Shown: positions 1 through 13,045 of the stretch, in pieces
How the letters are laid out: each line of letters begins with the position of its first letter
How positions within the stretch are numbered: position 1 is the first letter of the stretch
DNA from: Dasyornis broadbenti
Taxonomy: Eukaryota > Chordata > Aves > Passeriformes > Dasyornithidae
Direction: 5' to 3'
DNA length: 64,000 nt
Assembly (NCBI GenBank): GCA_013397935.1
Contig: VZRN01000753.1
Coordinates: forward strand, 2,948,384-3,012,383
Made by a program: the position numbers and the translations under genes
The notes under the pieces: model-generated
The model's database searches: none
The model's input: the letters and a program-made list of their open reading frames with translations, nothing else
Told to the model about the DNA's origin: nothing

Positions 1-938
1 ATGAGGAAAATCAGGATGGAGAAAATGTATTTCATCCTGGCAGTAGGACAAATGGATTGTAAATGTAAAAATGTAAGAAAGGCTACAGTGGGAAACTGAG
101 GGTTTAACTACCCTGGGAGCCTGCAGCCAGCACCACACATCTGAGGACCACAGACCTGACTGCAGGATCAAGGTGAGTGTGTGCCTCCAGTTTACTTTCC
201 CAGGTTACAGGCAGGGTTTTTAAACATGATTTTATTTAAAAACCCTACATCCTTTAATCTATTGTGTTCCTCTGCTTCCTAAAAATAGCTTGGGTCATTT
301 CTTTCACCAGCACACTCACAGGGGAGCGTTGCAGGTGGGATGAGCAGCCCAGCTTGCACCTAGCCCCATGCAGGGCAGCACAGCGTGTCCAGACTTTGTT
401 CCCTGTGTCTGGTGGCAGAGGGAGGGAGCTGTGGGGCTCAGGGACAGCAGCATTAGTCACCTCCATACCAAGGCCCTTGGAGCTGGTTGCTGTTTGTGAA
501 ATGTTGCCATGAGTGTTTGGTTTCTATTGGTGACATAAACCAACCTCACTGCCTTGGCGCTACTTCTCCAGAACAAAGAATTCCCAGAAAAAGGGAACCC
601 CACTGCTGGGCTGTATAATACAAAGGCATGATCCTGTTGGCCAAATGATATTTCCAATACTGAATTTTTTTTCTGCAGGATGCAACCAGGATGCTAATGG
701 AAACAACACATGGGAGACCTCAGGAAAGCCTCAGTGTCTGCTGAAGAGTACATAGCTCTGGTCTGAGTCCCAAGGCAAACACAGATGCATCTAAAACAAT
801 CACCAAAAGAAAACAAATGTGAGGCAAAAAGGAAAGTCTATCTCTGCCTGCAGGTTAATGGCTGTTTCATCCAGGCTGTGGGATTAAATTCCAGGCTTTG
901 CATATGAAGAAGCAACATCTAGTAATAGGAATGGGAGT
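1..938. other. Non-coding sequence, nothing recognised
   Basis: No exon with a recognisable product and no repeat family was identified. Open frames are below 85 codons. Confidence 0.6.
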
Positions 939-1392
939 GTGTCCAGAGAAGGGCAATGGAGCTGGGGAAGGGTCTGGAGCACAAGTCTGATGAGGAGAAG
1001 CTGAGGGACCTGGTGGGGTCAGCCTGGAGAAAGGAGGCTCAAAGGGGACCTTCCTGCTCTCTACAGCTCTCTGACAGGTGGGTGTAGCCAGGTGGGAATC
1101 GGGCTCTTCTCCCATGTAATGAGAGATAGGACAAGATAAAATGGACTCAAGTTACCCCAGGAGACATTTAGATTGGATATGAGGGAAAGTGTCCTCATGG
1201 AAAGAGTGGTCAACCATCGGAATGTGATGCCCAGGGAAGTGGTGGAATCATTATCCATGGAAGTGTTCAAAAAATATGCAAATGTGGCACCTGGGGACAG
1301 GGTTTAGTGGTGGCCTTGGCAGTGTTGGGTTAATGGTTGGACTCAATGATCTCAGAGGGCTTTTTCCAACCTTTATGATCCTGTGATTCTCT
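939..1392 (+). mobile_element. CR1-type LINE fragment, 3' region
   Basis: Runs from the CR1 phrase GTCCAGAGAAGGGCAA through TCTGATGAGGAG, CTCAGCCTGGAGAAA-like and TTGGACTCAATGATCTCAGA to a degraded CCTGTGATTCT tail. It is a 5'-truncated copy holding only the 3' end, the usual state of CR1 copies in birds. Insertion is in + orientation. It lacks the reverse transcriptase region and is inert. Confidence 0.88.
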
Positions 1393-3697
1393 AAGCTGAA
1401 CATATGAGTGGCCATGGAGGGAGTGTTGGGAATTACTTTTCCAGCTGCTGTTCCCTGTGGCTGGGGAGAGCTTCTCCCTGTTCCTGTTTTGTTGGCTGGT
1501 GAGCCACAGGGAATTGCCTGAACCTTCAAAAAGCCAACCCCAGAGCCCTCCTGCATCTTGGTGCATGGAACAACTCCCAGCAGAGAGGTGAATTGTGAGC
1601 ACCACAACCAAAATGAGAAAAAACAAAGCCTCTGTTCCTCAAAGCAGAGCTCTCTCTCTCTGGAGGAATTTAAGGAGCAGCCATTTTCTCCTGCTGTGAG
1701 AACTGAGGAGAAGGCCTCCACTAACATCATTAAAATATTTTGGTAGATTTTAAAGCAAAACTCCTGCAGGGAAAAAATCCTTCTTCCAGGTTAGATCACA
1801 CAAGAGACAAACATTTTTTTCTCAGCTATAAAGCTGGATATTTCCCATAGGTTTTTGACAGGCAAATTTTATACTTATCACAGGTGATAGAATACAAATA
1901 TCCAGAAAAATGTCCCGGCAGACAGATTAGAAAAAAACATGATTTTGTGGGGGGTTAATGTACTCCATGGAGAAACCAGTGACTGAGCAGAAGGATATGT
2001 CAAGAATAAATTTTAAAAGCAAGTCTTCAACATGGCAGAAACCTTCCAGCCCAGTTTCACACTGGTCAGTGTGCTGGTGGAACACCTACCCCTGCCTGCT
2101 CCAGCAGCATCCTCCCAGATTGCTAATATGGGATTAATTGTATCTTTTGGGTCTGATTCCTGCAATTTTTTCAGAGGGAAGCACTAAAGAACTGTAAATG
2201 GACAGGAAATAATTTGTTTGGGACATTGGGGTTTTTTTTTTCCTGCCTGAAAATATCTCTGGCAATGTATGAAGTACATTTCCATTGACATTGGCCATTC
2301 AGTACATTCTTATGAGATTTCATCTTGCCTTGTGATATTTGCCAGTTTGCTCCATGGAGAATGTATTTTTGGGCACATTGTAGAAATACCCAAGAATTCA
2401 GACCATGGATTTCAACATCCCTCAGCTGGAAGAATCTTGGAGTGGCAGCAGAGCTGTTTTCCAGTCTACACAGTAAGCAGCGCTGCCATCTTCCAGGCAA
2501 CATCTCCCTGCATCCAGTCTTGTTCTCAGTCAACAGTCAGAGCAGAGCAGACTTCCATGAATTCTGATTTCTCTGAGTATATTTCCAACGCTTTCCTGTT
2601 TCCCATGAAACCCAAAATAAAATAAAAGTACCCAAAGGAATATAAAAATGCAAGTGATTTTACCATGAGTCCTTGAGACACCAACCTTCGGAGTCATACC
2701 CGAGTAGGGATGAAGAAGCCATCCAAGGATCAGGGGTGGATGCCATGAAATCAAGTATTTCTTGGGAACAGTCTGAAAAAAACTGTAGAGCTGAGCATTG
2801 AGTTTAGCACGTTGGGATTTATCAGGGTACAGTCACAGGAACTTGGGGCAGATCCTCGTGTGGATATGCCAGGGCTGGACCTGGTCTCTGTGGGCTTAGG
2901 ACTGAGGTGCAGGGGGGCAGCACACCCCATGTCACCAGCACGGCCAGAAAGTGACGAAAAAATGTAATTTTTTCAAAGCGTTTGGAAGAGACATTTGTTC
3001 CTCTTATATCTAAATTTATGAGAGTCAGGCATTCAAATCCTGAGGATTTTCTAATGCCCCACAGTGTACGTGTGTACTTTCTGACCAGACTGTGAATATC
3101 TGAAATAACTAAATATTAAGAGCAGGAAAGTGGATTGAATAGAGACATCCTAGACTCATCAAAATCCCTCCTGTGCCTCTTCTACCCATGAGTTTTAGCA
3201 CTATATAGCTGCTCTTTTCTTAAAAAAAAACCCAAAAATCTGTTCCCAAATTTAGGTTCTTCTCTTCCTGTGAATCATACTCAGATGATTTTCGAGGACC
3301 TTTCATTCTTTCTCTGCCTTACATGTTAATCCAAATCTCCTTTCCTAATTAAAGTTTTATTCTACAAGAGTCTTTAACATTCGTTTCTGAGTGGCAAAAT
3401 CAAATCCAGCTCCTCTTGATAAGGAAAACTCATTCCTGGTTGATTGACAATTTTAATTAAATACCAATATTTTCTTTTAATTACTAGATTATTACCAAGA
3501 CAGCAGCTTCAGAGATTATTATAGATGCACAGGAAAATGACACCTAAAGCCTGAGCTGTTCAACTGTTTGAGGTTTCCAGCTTTCCCTGTCCCAGAAGGG
3601 ACTTTATCTGCTTAATATTACCTGGAGGAGCAGGGTATAGGCAGGGTCTGAGTTCTGATCACACATGATTGAGGCCACCGACCTTTCTGTCTTACCT
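1393..3697. other. Non-coding sequence between CR1 fragments
   Basis: AT-rich, particularly around 3000-3560, where TTAATTAA- and TAATTA-type homeodomain words cluster. Open frames up to about 120 codons lack any domain I know. Confidence 0.55.
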
Positions 3698-3812
3698 GTG
3701 ATTGGAAAATACCTCAAAGATCATCAAGTCCAACTGTTCCCCACAGCACTACCAAGTCCACCACTGACCCATGTCCCCGAGTGCTGCCTCCACACAGGGA
3801 CATCTCTATGGC
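3698..3812 (-). mobile_element. Short CR1-type fragment, 3' end
   Basis: Reads as the reverse complement of a CR1 3' end: AGATCATCAAGTCCAACTGT followed by the CCAAGTCCACCACTGACCCATGTCCC section and GAGTGCTGCC. It is truncated on both sides and has lost the ATTCTATG repeat, so it is an old copy. Confidence 0.75.
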
Positions 3813-6800
3813 CTCTCTGTTAGGATTCCCCTTTCTACTCCCTGCAGCCACAGCCCCAGTGAGCTGGATGGGCCTTGGAGCATTTTCAATTTCCTGAGAT
3901 ACAAGATGTGAGCAGCCAAGCTGTGCCAAGCCTTGGTCCAGATATATCTCTGTTTACACTGAAAATTGCAATTAATAACCAAGAGATGGCAGGATGGAAA
4001 CTGCATTATGAAAAACATCCCATCCACATTCCCGGGGCTTCTCCGTATCACAATGCCCTGTGCTGTTGCAACACAGTGCTCATCTCTGGAGAAAGTGGAA
4101 AAACCTGGTCATGGGTCTATTGCACCACTGTGTGTGCCAATAACCATCATCTTCCCAAAATCATCAAATGTCTAGAGAAAGCAGGGTGGCTGTCACAGAC
4201 CAGGGATTCTCTAATTAATTCCAACTTCATTTGCCATGAATCACTGCTTGTTTCAGTTGCAGTCTGAAATATGTACATATGTGAAGCCTTATTTTCAAGG
4301 ATTTATTCTTGCCACTGATTTTAATAAATTATTGGTGAATAGTAGGCAACTACAACTGTCTTTTTTTTTTTCCAGGTAGTAATATTTACTTTGGTAAACT
4401 GTTGATACGGAAAATAACCTAACCATAATTAAAGAGGCTAATAGTTTTTTCCTTCAACACACAACTAAGCCCTTCCCCTGTTGTACCAGTCTTATTTGTG
4501 GGATATGAGTCAGACATTGTTTTTTATGAAAAATAGAGGAACAGGGCTGATTCACATGAAAGGTATCATGGTAATGATCTTGGTGACAGGATAAAGCCCT
4601 GAGAGCCAAGACAGATAAAATTCCCTAGCAAGACCTTCCAGTGTCCTCCATAAACCAGATAATCTGTGCTCAGATAGGAAAGCTACTAAATAACTCTTTC
4701 AAAGAGCAATTTCATCCCAAGGCTCCTTATCTTGACAGAGATATTGTCATGATGCCAAATTATTCATCACAGCCTATTAAGATGTCAAAGCTGGAAGTTG
4801 TCTTTAATTTGTTTATGCATCTTAGGAAACTGTTTATGGTTCCCCATCTGTTAAAGAAGCACTGTTTAATATGTATTAACAGGGCTGTGATTTTCATATG
4901 GTCTCTACCGTGGCTTTGATGATATGGATAAATGAGATACATTGAGGGGATTCTGATCACTGACCAAAGACAAGGAGGGCCTTGATACCTTTCCCAGGCT
5001 TCTTTCACCAATCAATTAAAACATCAAGCCACGAGTTCACTGGAGCAGGACCATTAGTGATCACTAAGAGCAAAAGAGCTTGGCTGTCTGCCTAGATCAA
5101 CCCAATATGGACTGGCAGAGAAAATGTCTGAAAATACAGTTCCCTGAAAAACACATTTGAGATCTACTTCATTTTTAAGCACTTATTTGAAGGACAACTT
5201 AACCAGAGATTTCCAGCTAACGTTCTCACTAGGCACCTTCACCAAATTAGCATCAACATTAGTATGTAACTATGATTAGAAAATTATTTCATCTTTTCTT
5301 GGTTTTTCACAAAGAAACTTGAACTCAATGCTGGCACACAATTCAGAGACTCAAATATTGCAAAACTAAGTGCTCTCCTACCCTCCTGAAATCCTAGGGT
5401 GGTCACAGGCTCCTAGGGTGATTTCTCCACATCAGCATAACCCACAGCTCAGTCCACACTTTGCCAAGCATACATCACAGGTCAGAAGTGCTCATGAGAG
5501 TATTAAGTCACAGCAGTGTAAGATAAAATCAAAGTCACCGGCCATCAGTGGTTTCTACCAAGGGCAGCCTTGAGACATGTGGTGCAATTTGAGGGATTCC
5601 AGCTATTACATTCCCATTGAATTGAACAAGAGCCACGACTCTCCACATGCATGACAGGCCTTATGCTGGTCCGGAGGCCAAAAATTCGGCTTTTGATTTA
5701 GGTGATTTGTTTTACTATTTATGTTCCCCCATCCCGTAATTCCATTCATGTGCTGCTGTTTTTCAATCTCATACACACCCTGGGTTGAGCTGTTGAGTAT
5801 TTTGGAGTATGAGCATATGTGACATGCTAATGGGGGTGATCTTCATACAACCAAGCTGCTCTTCCTTTTTTCAACAGATTTAATTACTCCTTCTCCAGTA
5901 TTTAAATTTCATTGCCAAGAAGGGATTGGCTTCAGCATTTCAAGATCCTTTTTCTCATCCAACTTTCTCTGTTTCAGCGGTTCCTCAGCTGGCACCTAGG
6001 GTGGAGGGTTCCAGAGGATCACAGTGGCTCTTGGCCAGCTGCATCCCCCTCCCTCACCATGGGGCCAGCCTCACCTTGGAGCCTCCAGGCAAAGGAATGT
6101 GCACATGTGGATGGGAAGGGGTTATCCCCGCTGAGTGGGAGCAAACCCTGAGCTCTCGCTCAGTGCTGCAAGCAGCGAGTGTGTGGGAGTGGTATCTGAT
6201 ACACTAATTAGTGTCAATTGTTTCTTTTCCAACATCCTGTTATTTTACCAGGTGGTGATTTACTGATGTTAAAAATTTGGGTTGGCAGGTGGAGTCTTCC
6301 TTGTTGCTAGTAACTGCCAGAAAAGCAGGTGCCTTGTTTCTGGTTTTAAGAGGCTTTTTGTTTTCCTTTCCATGGATACTCTTTTCTTTTTGAATATACC
6401 TTCCCTTCCTTGTGGCTTTGTTATTTGCAATTCCTAGCTTTTCTTCCCCCCCCNAATGTTTCTATATTTGACTGTCACTGGTATTTAAATAACTTCTTAA
6501 TCGTTAGGATTTCCTTTATTCTGTAAAGCAACTTTAAAAACCCAGCAATCCCTAGTTATTTCCCCTTTCGTCTTCATTGTTTCATCTATAACAAGCAACA
6601 TTCAATACAGACCACTTTAAATTTCTGCATGAAAAATATCCCAATATTTTTTCAAGGCTGAAGCAGGATTTTTGCCAGGGGGAATATTTGTTCTCTCTAG
6701 TAACAAGGTGACATGGTGCCAGTTCAGTCTAATTTCATGTGGGGCCAGGAAGGATTCATTGAAATGGCTGCAATATTCATTCAGCATTTCTTTCAGAGAG

Positions 6801-7064
6801 TGTCCTAAATAAACGGAGAGCTGCGTGATGTCTGCGGAGCTGTTTCCTTCCTCCTAGGGAAATAGGAGGACTGTGCTTATTCTCACAGGTAGCAACAAAA
6901 GAGACCATCTGCTTGGCTGTTTTATAATCAGCTTATTTATCTGCATGTGGGCACTGCAGGAGGCTTCAAACTTGCCCCTGACGCCGATGGCTGGAGGGAA
7001 GCTGCGATGGCTTTGGAGCAGCGACCAGGCACCTGATGGGTCCTTGGGATGTTCTGTGCAGGGC
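3813..7064. other. Non-coding sequence with one N
   Basis: No gene recognised. A single N at 6454 follows a C run. Open frames up to about 130 codons show no family resemblance. Confidence 0.55.
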
Positions 7065-7129
7065 CAAGAGTTGGACTTCGATGATCCTTGTGGACTCGTC
7101 CCAAATCTATGTTTCTGTGGTTCTGTGGT
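7065..7129 (+). mobile_element. Very short CR1-type 3' tail
   Basis: The words AGTTGGACTTCGATGATCCT and TTTCTGTGGTTCTGTGG match a diverged CR1 3' terminus (GTTGGACTCGATGATCC... with ATTCTATG repeats). Only about 65 bases remain. The call rests on this short match and could be partly chance. Confidence 0.55.
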
Positions 7130-10100
7130 CTGCCCCTGAGTGTCCCCCCGTGAGCAGCCCCTTTGGCTGCACTCCAAGCTGATGCTGTTTACACGCATCA
7201 TTATGTGCAAAAGTCCGGCTGAAAGCCAAAAGGGCAACAGGTGGGGCAAGAAATCAGCCAAGAGGGCATTGCAGAGGGGACAGACAGGGGCAGTGGGTTC
7301 TCTTGGCAATTTGCTGCCTGCAGCCTTCAGAGGTGGAAGGAGCCCAGCAGTGACAATAATTGCAGTAATCAAAGTAAATCACATCTTGCCACTTGCCTAC
7401 ATGACATTTTTCTCCCTGTACGTGAGAACAGAGATGAATTTTCTGGTTGTGTTTGAAGACGACGGTTTCAAAGATTTTGCGAAAGGATTAGTTACACATT
7501 TCAGTTTTCAGTGCTGGAAAAAGAAATTGTATGGCAAAGAGAAATTCAGGCCTTTTTGTGAGATTTTGAAGTAGGCTGTGGAGAGCATAAGTCAGAGCAA
7601 GAACGGACCCCATGTACATCGGATTGGTGATATCCTTAAATGAGCAATTGTGCTTTGAAGTGCAGCAAGAAAATAGAGATTTTTATCTCAATGAAGTAGG
7701 AAGATAATTGCGCTCAGAAGCTTTAATCAGCATGCTTCGGATTTAAGCAGATGGATACACAGGGCAAATCTGTGAAGGATGAATTATTTATTTTGGGCAC
7801 ACTAAAACTTTGTCTCTTAAAGGTCATCAAACTTTCAACAGAGTTGACAAAGTCTGCTGCATATGTGAATGAGATTAATCTTCTCATTAGTGAGAGGCAA
7901 CATTTTCTTTTGAACTTGATATGCCTGGTAGGGTAACAAAAAAAACCACAGAACAAAATCATTTATGGAAAAGTACAGCTGAAGAGCATCTGTTTGTCTT
8001 ACAGCAGTGGTTCTGCCCAATTGCTCAAAAAAAGTTAAACTGGAAACCTTAGAGCAGAATAATACGTTCTGTCCAGCAGGCACAAATATTTGACATATCT
8101 ATCATTCTTAATAGGATTATAAAATTAAAAGCCACCCCAATCAAGCAGCATTTATCAATTAGTGTGATGTCCCTGTAGTAGCTAAGGGATTTTGGTGTCA
8201 AAGGCAATAAAAAAGTCATTTACACCCTGTACCAGAAATCAGCAGTGAATAAAGAAGAAAGAAATGCCATTGTTCATAATTGACTTCCATGAGGCTGCTC
8301 GCATGGCTGAGCCTGAACGCACGCAGGAATGGCTTAAACTGATTTACGATACTTTGCATTTAAATCAGACGTGGGTCAAAACTGGGGCCCCAGCTTGAAT
8401 TTATCCATCTGGATCCTGATCAGTCGGGCCAAATTTTTATTTCTGAGGTTTTGTTGCACTTCAGACAACACAAGATGGTTTTCTGCAGAGGCCTGGGACC
8501 ACGGTTATGCTGCCAGTCCTCCCATTTGGAATTTCCAGGGGAATTCCACACAAGTGAACTCAATGTGTGCCCACGTGCCAAAGGGGTTTATAGGCAAAGG
8601 CAACTTGGTCTCTTCCTGGCCAGCACAGGGAATCAATGGAAGAGCTACAGAGAGAAACTGCATTATTAATGGAGATAAATGATAAGATGAAGGCTCCTGC
8701 ACGATTAAAATACCATGTGCTTCAGGGAAGGAGGTCTCCAATGGGCACACTGTAATATGGGACCACAGACAGGAATGTTGAACAGTTGAATGAATGTGAA
8801 TGTTAAAACTCAGAGATTCATGTAGGATAGGAAAAAGCACCTGAGATTCCAGAAATTACTCAGGTGCCACACTGAGTTAATGATATAGACCGATGATTTC
8901 ACTCTTGGAGAGGGACCAGGATAAAATTAATCGTTATATTTGTGACTTTAATAAAAGCATAGAATTTTCATTGTGCTCAGCAAACACAAACATTTTAACA
9001 AATGATACCTTTTTTTTTTTAATTGCATGGACCTTAGCCTTACTGTCTTGGAGCACAGCATACACATGTTTCAGTGTAAGTTCCTCTCTATTCAGGAAAG
9101 TATTTCAAGATGCACAAAAGTCCCTTTTTTAATCAAGAAGTGAGCGAAATAAAAGGCCTCAACTATGAGCCAGCTTGCCTTTCGTAAATAACTGCCTTGT
9201 AATCGTTTCTTGAATATAATTGCACAAAAAATACTGCAGCAATTTCAAAAACCTGTATCCAACCTAAGTGCTGCCACGCAGACATCTTTGTCTGAAACCC
9301 GACCTCCTAGGAGGAATAGGTCACAGAAGTTTTTGGATTTCAACTTAAATGAAAAGCCCTTGGGCACTTCATTTGCAACAATATGGTTTAGACAGGGAAA
9401 AACCTCGGCAAAGAACAGTGACAGCCTGAGCACCCCAGAGCCAGGTCAGGGCAAGCTGGTGTCAGCCCTGCCGTGCTGCTGGTGTGATGGATGATGGGGA
9501 CTTACACAAGTTCTCATGACTTAAACCAGCCTCAAAATGACAAAGCTCAGAGAGCTGAAGCATCATTTCCAATGGAAAACCGATCTAAAAGTTGGATACT
9601 GAGCACCCTCCAACCTGGAAATCTCCCAGCCCCATGGCAGGGCATCAGGCAGGGATCTCCCTCGCCTCTCACCCCTCCCATGACTATCCATACTTATTTT
9701 CAGCACAAAGCAAGCACAGAAATCCTCAAACTCCACTCTGAGATGTTGTGCATGTTCCAGGACCACAGCAGTGATTAAAAAAGGGAAGGGTCTGCTGCCA
9801 GCTATCCCAGAGTGGTGGTGTTTGCCTGGTGAGGGCTGAGCAAAGTGAGGCCGTGTTCTGTGCAGGAATTTTCTTTCTCAAGAGAAGATTGTAGCCAAAC
9901 TACCCTGGGAAGAAAAAGGCCTTTGAACAACATACTCAATAAAATTCTAAATTTAAATTTGAACACACGCACAAATCATTTCTGGATGTTTATTTCATTT
10001 CACATCGGGAAAATCCCCCTTCCTTTGGTTAGAATTATTACCTTTTAATGGATACCAGAAGATTTGCTCACTGACATAATTTTTCCCAGGATTTTTCATC

Positions 10101-12140
10101 CTTTGTGTGCCCACAGAGTTTCCCTATTTTGCTCTTCCCAGGAACATGCCCTGTACTCAGTGGGACAAACAACTTGGTGGTTTCCAGAGTTCCTGAAATT
10201 TCCAGCCAGGTTGGAGTAGGCAATTTAGGCAGGGATTTTAGATTGGAGATTAGAACTAAAATAGAATGAAAAACAAAGGAGTGAGAGCTAAATTTTTGAT
10301 ATTTTTAGCAAATTTTTGCTATTAGGCACTGCACATAACAGAGAATGGCTTTATGATTTCTTGTCAGTTTGGAGGTGCCACATCTGGGATGTCTGATGTT
10401 CCTCTCTCAAAAAGAAAAGACAAACTGGTGTGAAAATCAGTGGACTGGGCCTAGAGTTTAGAGCTTACAGTTTCTGTATGTGTTTTTAGCAGAAGGAAAC
10501 GTGTCAGGTTCCTGGTGTGGGCGTCCAGATCCCCCACGCTGGAGGAGACCTTCAGCCCTGGGTAGGGGCTGGGAGCAGGACGCAGTAACACAGTCCCTTG
10601 CGCCAGCAAGGGGCTGAGCTGGGAAGCCACACTGACTTAATTTATTGCATGGAGGAGGTCTGGAAAGTGGAAAATTACCCAAGACTGAACAAAGAGGCTC
10701 ATCTGTAGCCATGGGGACACACAGAGGGGCCGAGCATCACCCAGGACGACTCAGTCAGGACGAAGGACACACGGAGGAGCTGCTTAGAGGGGTGGCTGGC
10801 TCAGCGCTCGCTGGGGACCCAGCATGATTACAGCATGCTGAGCTGGGCAGGGACAGAAACTTCCAGCTGTTCCACACAGAAGTTAGAAGATGTAGGATAA
10901 GTATCTTGCACAACCCTGGACAGGTTTGACCCCTATGACTACAATGCATGTGTCTGTCACTAGTGCCATATTTAGGCACCATAGGATGCCCAAATTTACT
11001 TCAGCCTCACAAATGAGAGATGTGGGGAGCAAAAGCGACCAAGAGAAGCAGAGGCATATATGGGAAGCCTGATATAACAGCCAGGACCTCCTGTCTCCTT
11101 TCACTGAAGTGAAGTAATTAACTCTCCTAATTCCCATCCTCACCCATCTCCTGGAACAGAAAGGAAAATCCTATTTATTCTTTAAAAATTCTTAACCCTT
11201 ATCTTGGTGCCTGGTCAACCCCAACATTGTCCTAGGATTTCATTGGATTGCTGGAACTATTTTATTTCTTACTGGTAAATCAGACTTTGGTTTACCAAAT
11301 ACTTAGAAAACTCCAATTACCACCTGTTTATCATCTGTCCAATACAGTATTTTTTTAATCAAGAAAGAATTTTTAAATCACTTTTTGGTCAAGGCTGTCA
11401 TTGCTTAAGAAAGGCAGTTTACAAACACATTGCAGTTACAAACACTTGAGAAGCAGGCAAGAGGAGATTAACACTCTATAAAGAAGAGTAAATGTTTGGG
11501 AACCTGTTAAAATGGTAGGAAATGAGGAATTGTGAAGACATGCCCCAGTAGAATCCAGAAATTTGTTCATAGTCTCCTTTCATCCATTTCAGGGAGCCTC
11601 ACCGTGCCATGAACCCTTCTGCACTTGCACAAAGCCCCACTGTGGAGGGAGAAATTAATTTATATGGAATAGGAACAAATTCCCAGCCCTGCTTTGAAGT
11701 CAGCCGCTCTCAGTACAGCCACAGAAGCAGCTTCCACGGCCAGCATCCCTGCAAGCCATTAGAGCACTTGGGATCTGGAGATAATCTTCACTGCTCAGAC
11801 CCACTCCCAGCTTCAGGAAGACTGTGCAAACATCATCTGTTTGATTTTATCTGCTCGTTTTCACTTAAGGGGTGCAAGAGAAGAGGACACCACCAAAAAA
11901 GCCTTTCAAAACCTTTCTTTTGTTTGGTGTGGCTTGTACCAGAGGCTTACATAAAACATAAAAAAAAACAAACCAAAAAGCACTACATAGAAATCTCAGG
12001 ACTATATTATATTATGCAGATCTGTTATAGAGAACAGCAGCCAAATTTCTACTCTCCGTCAAGTTCATGTAAATCTGATTTTCTGCAACTAGACTGTAGG
12101 AGAAAGAAAAATTCTTTGCATGAATGAGCTTTATTTACAT
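7130..12140. other. Non-coding sequence, nothing recognised
   Basis: Mostly AT-rich. The stretch 8090-8300 is a non-repetitive, AT-rich block described among the findings. The longest open frame (11609-12127, 172 codons) lacks a domain and splice context. Confidence 0.55.
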
Positions 12141-12353
12141 GGGCAAATAGTGATAGGACAAGGTGGAACAGTTTTAAACTAAAAGAGGGGAGATTTAGAG
12201 TAGATGTTAGGAAGAAATTGCTCCCTGTGAGGCTGCTGAGGCCCTGGCACAGGTTGCCCAGAGAAGCTGTGACTGCCCCATCCCTGGAAGTGCCCAAGGC
12301 CGGGCTGGATGGGGCTTGGAGCAACCTGGGAGAGTGGAAGGTGTCCCTGCTGT
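12141..12353 (+). mobile_element. CR1-type fragment lacking its 3' tail
   Basis: Contains CR1 phrases AGTGATAGGACAAG, AGATTTAGAGTAGATGTTAGG, CTGCTGAGGCCCTGGCACAG and GGGCTGGATGGGGCTTGGAG. Similarity stops after GGTGTCCCTGC, before the normal CATGGCAGGGG section and ATTCTATG tail. The loss of the 3' end is unusual, because CR1 copies are normally cut at the 5' end. Confidence 0.85.
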
Positions 12354-13028
12354 GCTGGGTGCAGAGGAGAAGCAGTGCTGTTCCAGCAGCTCCATTTCGA
12401 GGAGATGCATCCCAAAAGCAAACAGGGAAAGCTGCAGCCTGCCCATATCAAAGGGACCTATGAAACGTGTGGAGCTCAGGCACAGGAACCCCTGCCAGGA
12501 CTGTGATGTCTCCTAAATGACCGGAGTTAATTGGCTTGGTCCATAACCCACAACACAGCTTCCCTGCCCCGTCTACAAGGCACCAGGATCTCCCCATGGC
12601 TTTGGGGAGCCGGCAGGCCCGGCTGTCAGAGGAGGCGCATTGGCGGAAGGACCACATTTGAAACATATTTCCTGGAAAATGATGATTCCCAAATGGTCTC
12701 AAAAGCCTGGAGAAACTCCCACTCCCCCCTCTCATGTTCTGACAGCTCTCTCTGGCTTCAGCATGGGCAGCATGGGATGCTGAGCTCCAGCACCTCTTTG
12801 CAGGAGCAGGATGAGCCCAGGGGAGGAACCAGGCTGGGGGCAGAGCCAAGTGGGGACGTGGGACAGAGCAGTGGGACCACACAGCAGAGAGCCCGTGTTT
12901 GTAGCACAGCTGCTGAGACGCCTCCTCGCTGCGAAGGTGACAGGGAGGAATCCACAGCTGACACATACATCCTTCTGCTGGAGCATTCCATGTCCTTTCT
13001 CAGGCACTGTGACTAATTATGAGAATTT

Positions 13029-13045
13029 AAAAAAAAAAAAAAAAA
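13029..13045. repeat. Poly-A run (17 bases)
   Basis: Uninterrupted A tract in non-coding sequence. I see no processed pseudogene body upstream of it. Confidence 0.9.

Noticed and set aside
3858..3890. CR1-like phrase CTGGATGGGCCTTGGAGCA in + orientation
   Set aside because: Too short, and no CR1 sequence continues on either side; kept out of the repeat list.
11609..12127. 172-codon plus-strand frame
   Set aside because: Low-complexity Lys-rich section, no recognisable family and no conserved start context; most likely chance.
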